A stretch of DNA of 6,781 bases from Deltaproteobacteria bacterium. GTDB lineage: Bacteria; Desulfobacterota; JAENJC01. A program made the translations under genes and the position numbers. Numbering within the stretch: position 1 is the first letter of the stretch; every line of letters begins with the position of its first letter. Below the pieces are notes generated by a model, which saw only the letters and a program-made list of their open reading frames with translations, had not been told where the DNA came from and did not search any database. The stretch lies in NCBI GenBank assembly GCA_016208525.1, contig JACQYJ010000181.1:1-6781 (forward strand). Direction: 5' to 3'. Shown here one piece after another: positions 5,713 through 6,781 of this stretch.

Positions 5713-6781
5713 ATGACCAGGTATATTTGCATTCATGGGCACTTCTACCAGCCGCCGAGAGAAAACCCCTGTCTCGAAGAAATTGAACTCCAGGAGTCGG
5801 CCTATACCTACCACGACTGGAACGAGAGAATAACCTCAGAATGTTATGCACCTAACGCGGCCTCCCGCATCCTCGATGAGGAAAACAGGATTACCGACAT
5901 AATAAACAACTACGCAAAAATCAGCTTCGACTTCGGCCCCACGCTGCTGTCATGGATGGAAAGACAAAGGCCGAATGTGTATCAGGCAATCCTCGAGGCA
6001 GACAGGCTGAGTATGGAGGAAGGCATGTGGCTTCCTGAAGCTGCTGTTGACATAGAAACCCTTGAGGTGCTGGTAAATCTCGGAATAAAATTTACGGTCA
6101 TCGCCCAGAGACAGGCGAAAAGGACAAGCAAAACAGGGGAGCCCTCAAAATGGCAGGACGTCAGTGGAGAAAAGATCGACCCCACTATGGCGTATCGCTG
6201 CATGCTTCCGTCCGGCAGGAACATAAACATTTTTTTCAGCGACGGCCCGATATCCAAGGAAATTTCTTTCGGGGGCCTGCTGGACAATGGTGAATCTTTT
6301 TATAAAAAGCTGGTCTCCGCATTCAATGACCGCAGGAACTGGGACCAGCTTGTGAATATTATTACTGACGGAGAGACCTTCGGTCATCATCACCGGTTTG
6401 GCGACATGGGGCTCGCATATTGTTTACATCTCATCGAGACCAATAAATTCGCAAAACTCACTAATTATGCCGAGTATCTCGAAGACCATCCGCCGACACA
6501 GGTAGTTGAAGTATATGAAAACTCTTCATGGAGCTGCATACACGGAATAGAGAGATGGAAAGACGACTGCGGATGCAACTCCGGGGGTCACCCGACATGG
6601 ACACAGGCATGGAGAAAACCCTTAAGAAACGCCCTTGACATGCTGAGGGACAAACTCAGCTATCTTTACAGCAATGAATCATCACGTTATTTTAAAGACC
6701 CGTGGAACGCGAGAAACGGCTATATAAATATTATCCTGGACAGGTCCGGCAAGAACGTAGAGGCATTTCTGGAGGAACATG
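5713..6781 (+). CDS. GH57 glycosidase (DUF3536-type alpha-amylase/alpha-mannosidase family), 3' end beyond window
   Basis: This GH57 family enzyme acts on alpha-glucans, presumably glycogen given glgB 3 nt upstream in the same direction. 356 codons are visible. ATG 5713 gives MTRYICIHGHFYQPPRENP, the standard family start with the first conserved region (His8-His10 and YQPP); the ribosome binding site is weak, so coupling to glgB is likely. Also visible: YHDWNERITSECYAPNAASR (33-52), GMWLPEAAVD with the presumed nucleophile Glu109, ITDGETFGHHHRFGDM with the presumed acid/base Asp219, and ENSSWSCIHG and CGCNSGGHP further on. Between LSM (99-101) and EGMWLPE (103-109) about 45 residues present in relatives are absent, including the conserved GHGSA...YNH segment. 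The deletion keeps the frame. Activity is therefore doubtful even though both catalytic carboxylates remain. Confidence 0.85.
   Translation, partial: MTRYICIHGHFYQPPRENPCLEEIELQESAYTYHDWNERITSECYAPNAASRILDEENRITDIINNYAKISFDFGPTLLSWMERQRPNVYQAILEADRLSMEEGMWLPEAAVDIETLEVLVNLGIKFTVIAQRQAKRTSKTGEPSKWQDVSGEKIDPTMAYRCMLPSGRNINIFFSDGPISKEISFGGLLDNGESFYKKLVSAFNDRRNWDQLVNIITDGETFGHHHRFGDMGLAYCLHLIETNKFAKLTNYAEYLEDHPPTQVVEVYENSSWSCIHGIERWKDDCGCNSGGHPTWTQAWRKPLRNALDMLRDKLSYLYSNESSRYFKDPWNARNGYINIILDRSGKNVEAFLEEH

Noticed and set aside
1..6781. tRNA, rRNA or riboswitch
   Set aside because: I saw no cloverleaf, rRNA core sequence or known riboswitch motif on either strand by eye.

Overview
The window comes from a bacterial chromosome of moderate GC content. 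It has a conserved glycogen/alpha-glucan block on the right, an uncharacterised conserved gene pair on the left, and an AT-richer accessory stretch between them. A branching enzyme next to a DUF3536-type GH57 glycosidase starting MTRYICIHGHFYQPP is an arrangement I associate with Nitrospirota and deltaproteobacteria-like lineages. That assignment is inference from remembered relatives, not something the sequence proves.

Layout. (1) Bases 1-1552, minus strand: a 406-residue helical-repeat protein of a conserved hypothetical family, abutted (TAG-ATG) by a second gene that runs off the left edge. The second gene is broken, or recoded, at a CTT-TGA-G site after codon 17. (2) About 1553-3740: a mosaic of a minus-strand terminator-like hairpin, a truncated DUF1016/YhcG-type PDDEXK nuclease, a near-perfect hairpin, and two decayed serine-resolvase 5' fragments. 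The resolvase fragments bracket an intact two-gene module: a small helix-turn-helix protein with a palindromic operator, and an overlapping nucleotidyltransferase-fold protein. The module looks like a toxin-antitoxin or defence type cassette. (3) 3745-5709: glgB, full length and in one frame but carrying an in-frame TAA inside a T-rich patch just before catalytic motif II. (4) 5713 to the right edge: a GH57 glycosidase gene, probably in the same operon as glgB, that lacks about 45 residues including a highly conserved family segment.

How it fits together. GlgB makes alpha-1,6 branches in glycogen, and the GH57 protein probably acts on the same alpha-glucans, so the right block is a glycogen-metabolism operon. 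The left pair is translationally coupled but of unknown function. The middle is an accessory hot spot whose only intact, apparently self-regulated unit is the HTH-nucleotidyltransferase pair. Four genes here carry coding lesions (the left-edge gene, both resolvase fragments counted as one family, glgB and GH57). This raises the question of real gene decay versus draft-quality consensus errors.
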